Origin: Altericroceibacterium indicum
Lineage (GTDB): Bacteria; Pseudomonadota; Alphaproteobacteria; Sphingomonadales; Sphingomonadaceae
Reading direction: 5' to 3'
Length of the DNA: 64,000 nucleotides
Assembly: GCF_009828105.1 (NCBI RefSeq)
Contig: NZ_WTYQ01000001.1
Span: 966,073-1,030,072 of the forward strand
Under the pieces are notes generated by a model that was given only the letters and a program-made list of their open reading frames with translations, was not told where the DNA came from and searched no databases. Shown here piece after piece: positions 63,149 through 64,000 of this stretch. Made by a program: the position numbers and the translations under genes. The stretch's first letter is position 1. Each line of letters starts with the position of its first letter.

Positions 63149-63600
63149 CTAGGCGGCGTGGACAAATTTGAGCCAGTATCTGGCGGTGGCGATGTGGACC
63201 ATGGAAGGAAGCTGTCCGCGAGTTGATCATAGCGTGTCGCGATGGCGCGGTTGATCTTGAGGCGTCCGAAGAAGCGCTCGATCTGGTTGCGCTGCTTGTA
63301 GAGTTTCCTGTCGTGCTCGATCGGCACACGGCGGTTTGATCGTCCGGGAATGACGGCCTCGATACCGCGTTCGGCAAGATCGGCGCGAATGGCGTCGGCA
63401 TCGTATCCCTTATCAGCCAGTAGCGCCTTGGGTGTTTGGTCTGCCATAGCGATCAGGGCGTCATAGGCCTTGCAATCAGCGGCTTCGCCGACTGTCAGGT
63501 GGAGGGCGAGCGGTCGCCCTCGTCCATCAGCCAGACAGTGAAGTTTACTGGTGAACCCGCCCCGCGAGCGGCCAAGAGCTCTTCGACGAGTCCCCCTTTT
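63149..63600 (-). pseudogene. IS5-type transposase, second frame (orfB), with disrupted 3' end
   Basis: The frame after the -1 slip holds GRSRGGFTSKLHCLADGRGRP, the second Asp (LLADKGYDADAIR) and the Glu motif (RNQIERFFGRLKINRAIATRYDQLADSFL). After SFL the expected end, MVHIATARYWLKFVHAA and a stop at 63149-63151, lies in another frame, so one base appears lost near 63203-63210. As read, the protein runs through the IS end into the interrupted host gene. The lost tail may reduce activity. Confidence 0.75.
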
Positions 63601-63959
63601 CCGCCCGCCGCCGAAACATGGGCGCGAACCGTAGTGCTGTCGATGCTGTAGTGGCCGCTGTCCGCCATGATCTCGGCCAGTGTAACCGACACGGCCTCCC
63701 AAACCCCGGCATCGCTCCATCGCCTGAACCGCCGATAGATCGTGTTCCAGTTGCCGTATTTTGGCGGAACGTCGCGCCAGGGTGTGCCGCAGCGAAGTCG
63801 CCAGAGAATGCCGTTGATGATCGCACGGTTCTCTTCAGGACGTCGTCCGCGCCCACGGTTCGACGCATCAATCGGAAGCAACCCCTTCAAAACACGCCAT
63901 TCTGCTTCGGTAAGATCACCCCGACTCAAGCCCGCCTCCAAAAGGCAGCCTTGAATCAA
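63495..63959 (-). CDS. IS5-type transposase, first frame (orfA)
   Basis: 154 codons from a TTG start at 63959. It carries the N-terminal DNA-binding part (LTEAEWRVLKGLLPIDASNRGRGRRPEENRAIINGILWRLR, with CGTPWRDVPPKYGNWNTIYRRFRRW) and the first catalytic Asp (SIDSTTVRAH). Translation is expected to slip -1 at the A-AAA-GGG run (63592-63600) into the second frame to make the full transposase. Confidence 0.85.
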   Translation of the reverse strand: MIQGCLLEAGLSRGDLTEAEWRVLKGLLPIDASNRGRGRRPEENRAIINGILWRLRCGTPWRDVPPKYGNWNTIYRRFRRWSDAGVWEAVSVTLAEIMADSGHYSIDSTTVRAHVSAAGGKGGLVEELLAARGAGSPVNFTVWLMDEGDRSPST

Positions 63960-64000
63960 CCCGCCATCGCAACGTCAACCAATTTGTCCACGCCGCCTAG

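Larger units (their letters stand above)
63149..64000 (-). mobile_element. IS5 family insertion sequence (IS427-like group)
   Basis: The element is bounded by perfect 20-bp terminal inverted repeats, CTAGGCGGCGTGGACAAATT at 63149-63168 and its complement at 63981-64000. The outer CTAG on both sides may be the target duplication, in which case the IS itself is 63153-63996. Length (about 850 bp) and two overlapping transposase frames on the minus strand are typical of this group. The right end coincides with the window edge, so the flanking duplication cannot be confirmed. Confidence 0.85.

Overview
The window reads as chromosome of an alphaproteobacterium of the order Sphingomonadales, most likely an Erythrobacteraceae-type marine or freshwater heterotroph. 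This rests on the gene content and order (hisG short form-hisD-nusB, zapA-6S RNA-fau, efp next to an inositol monophosphatase, DUF2842, an exosortase A gene set), on alphaproteobacterial-type LexA boxes (GTTC-N7-GTTC) and on EcfG-type general-stress promoters (GGAAC-N16/17-CGTT). No plasmid or phage backbone is visible. No homology search was run, so family names rest on motif recognition.

Layout. 1-1.6 kb: tail of an exosortase A (XrtA/PEP-CTERM) gene set (acyl carrier protein, hydrolases 2 and 1). 1.5-7.8 kb, leftward: rRNA uracil methyltransferase, NAD(P)HX repair, a lipoprotein, N-formylglutamate amidohydrolase family protein, ispE, ETF-ubiquinone oxidoreductase. 7.8-10.9 kb: a divergent UDG-superfamily gene, a lytic transglycosylase and moaB. 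10.9-13.9 kb: uvrA with an SOS box. 14-16.6 kb: TetR regulator divergent from Coq4-like and YciB-like genes, then RNA 2',3'-cyclic phosphodiesterase. 16.7-24.9 kb: HdeD-like membrane protein, M3 lipoprotein peptidase, sdhE/recG, aldehyde dehydrogenase, DUF2332. 24.9-27.3 kb: hisG-hisD-nusB. 27.3-30.0 kb: a two-gene operon of a radical SAM protein and a DUF4130-UdgX fusion, with a perfect LexA box touching its start. 30-40 kb: a general stress protein with an EcfG promoter, NSS transporter, panB, DUF475, TPR protein, a decayed small gene, PEP-CTERM-type sugar transferase, a stress-promoter-driven small membrane protein, SLC13 transporter. 40-47.3 kb: tRNA-Leu, suhB-like, efp, M23 peptidase, thiE, rluE, VOC protein, ribosomal oxygenase-type cupin. 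47.5-53.1 kb: tkt-gap-MOSC-pgk-fda operon. 53.3-55.3 kb: coiled-coil protein-zapA-6S RNA-fau-DUF2842 and two tRNA-Asp genes. 55.5-60.3 kb: branched-chain 2-oxoacid dehydrogenase E1alpha-E1beta-E2, thyA. 60.4-64.0 kb: tRNA-Pro followed at once by a large tyrosine recombinase and an IS5/IS427-type insertion that cuts an unknown gene. This is the edge of an integrated element that continues past the window.

How the parts fit. Most of the window is housekeeping metabolism. The most interesting signal is regulatory. The radical SAM/UdgX pair, whose reaction is not established, carries the same kind of SOS operator as uvrA. Its divergent neighbour, a general stress flavin-type protein, carries a textbook EcfG promoter, so 169 bp separate a predicted DNA-damage unit and a predicted general-stress unit. 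Two other genes (small membrane protein at 37.9 kb, HdeD-like at 16.7 kb) carry similar stress promoters at the right distance from good ribosome binding sites.
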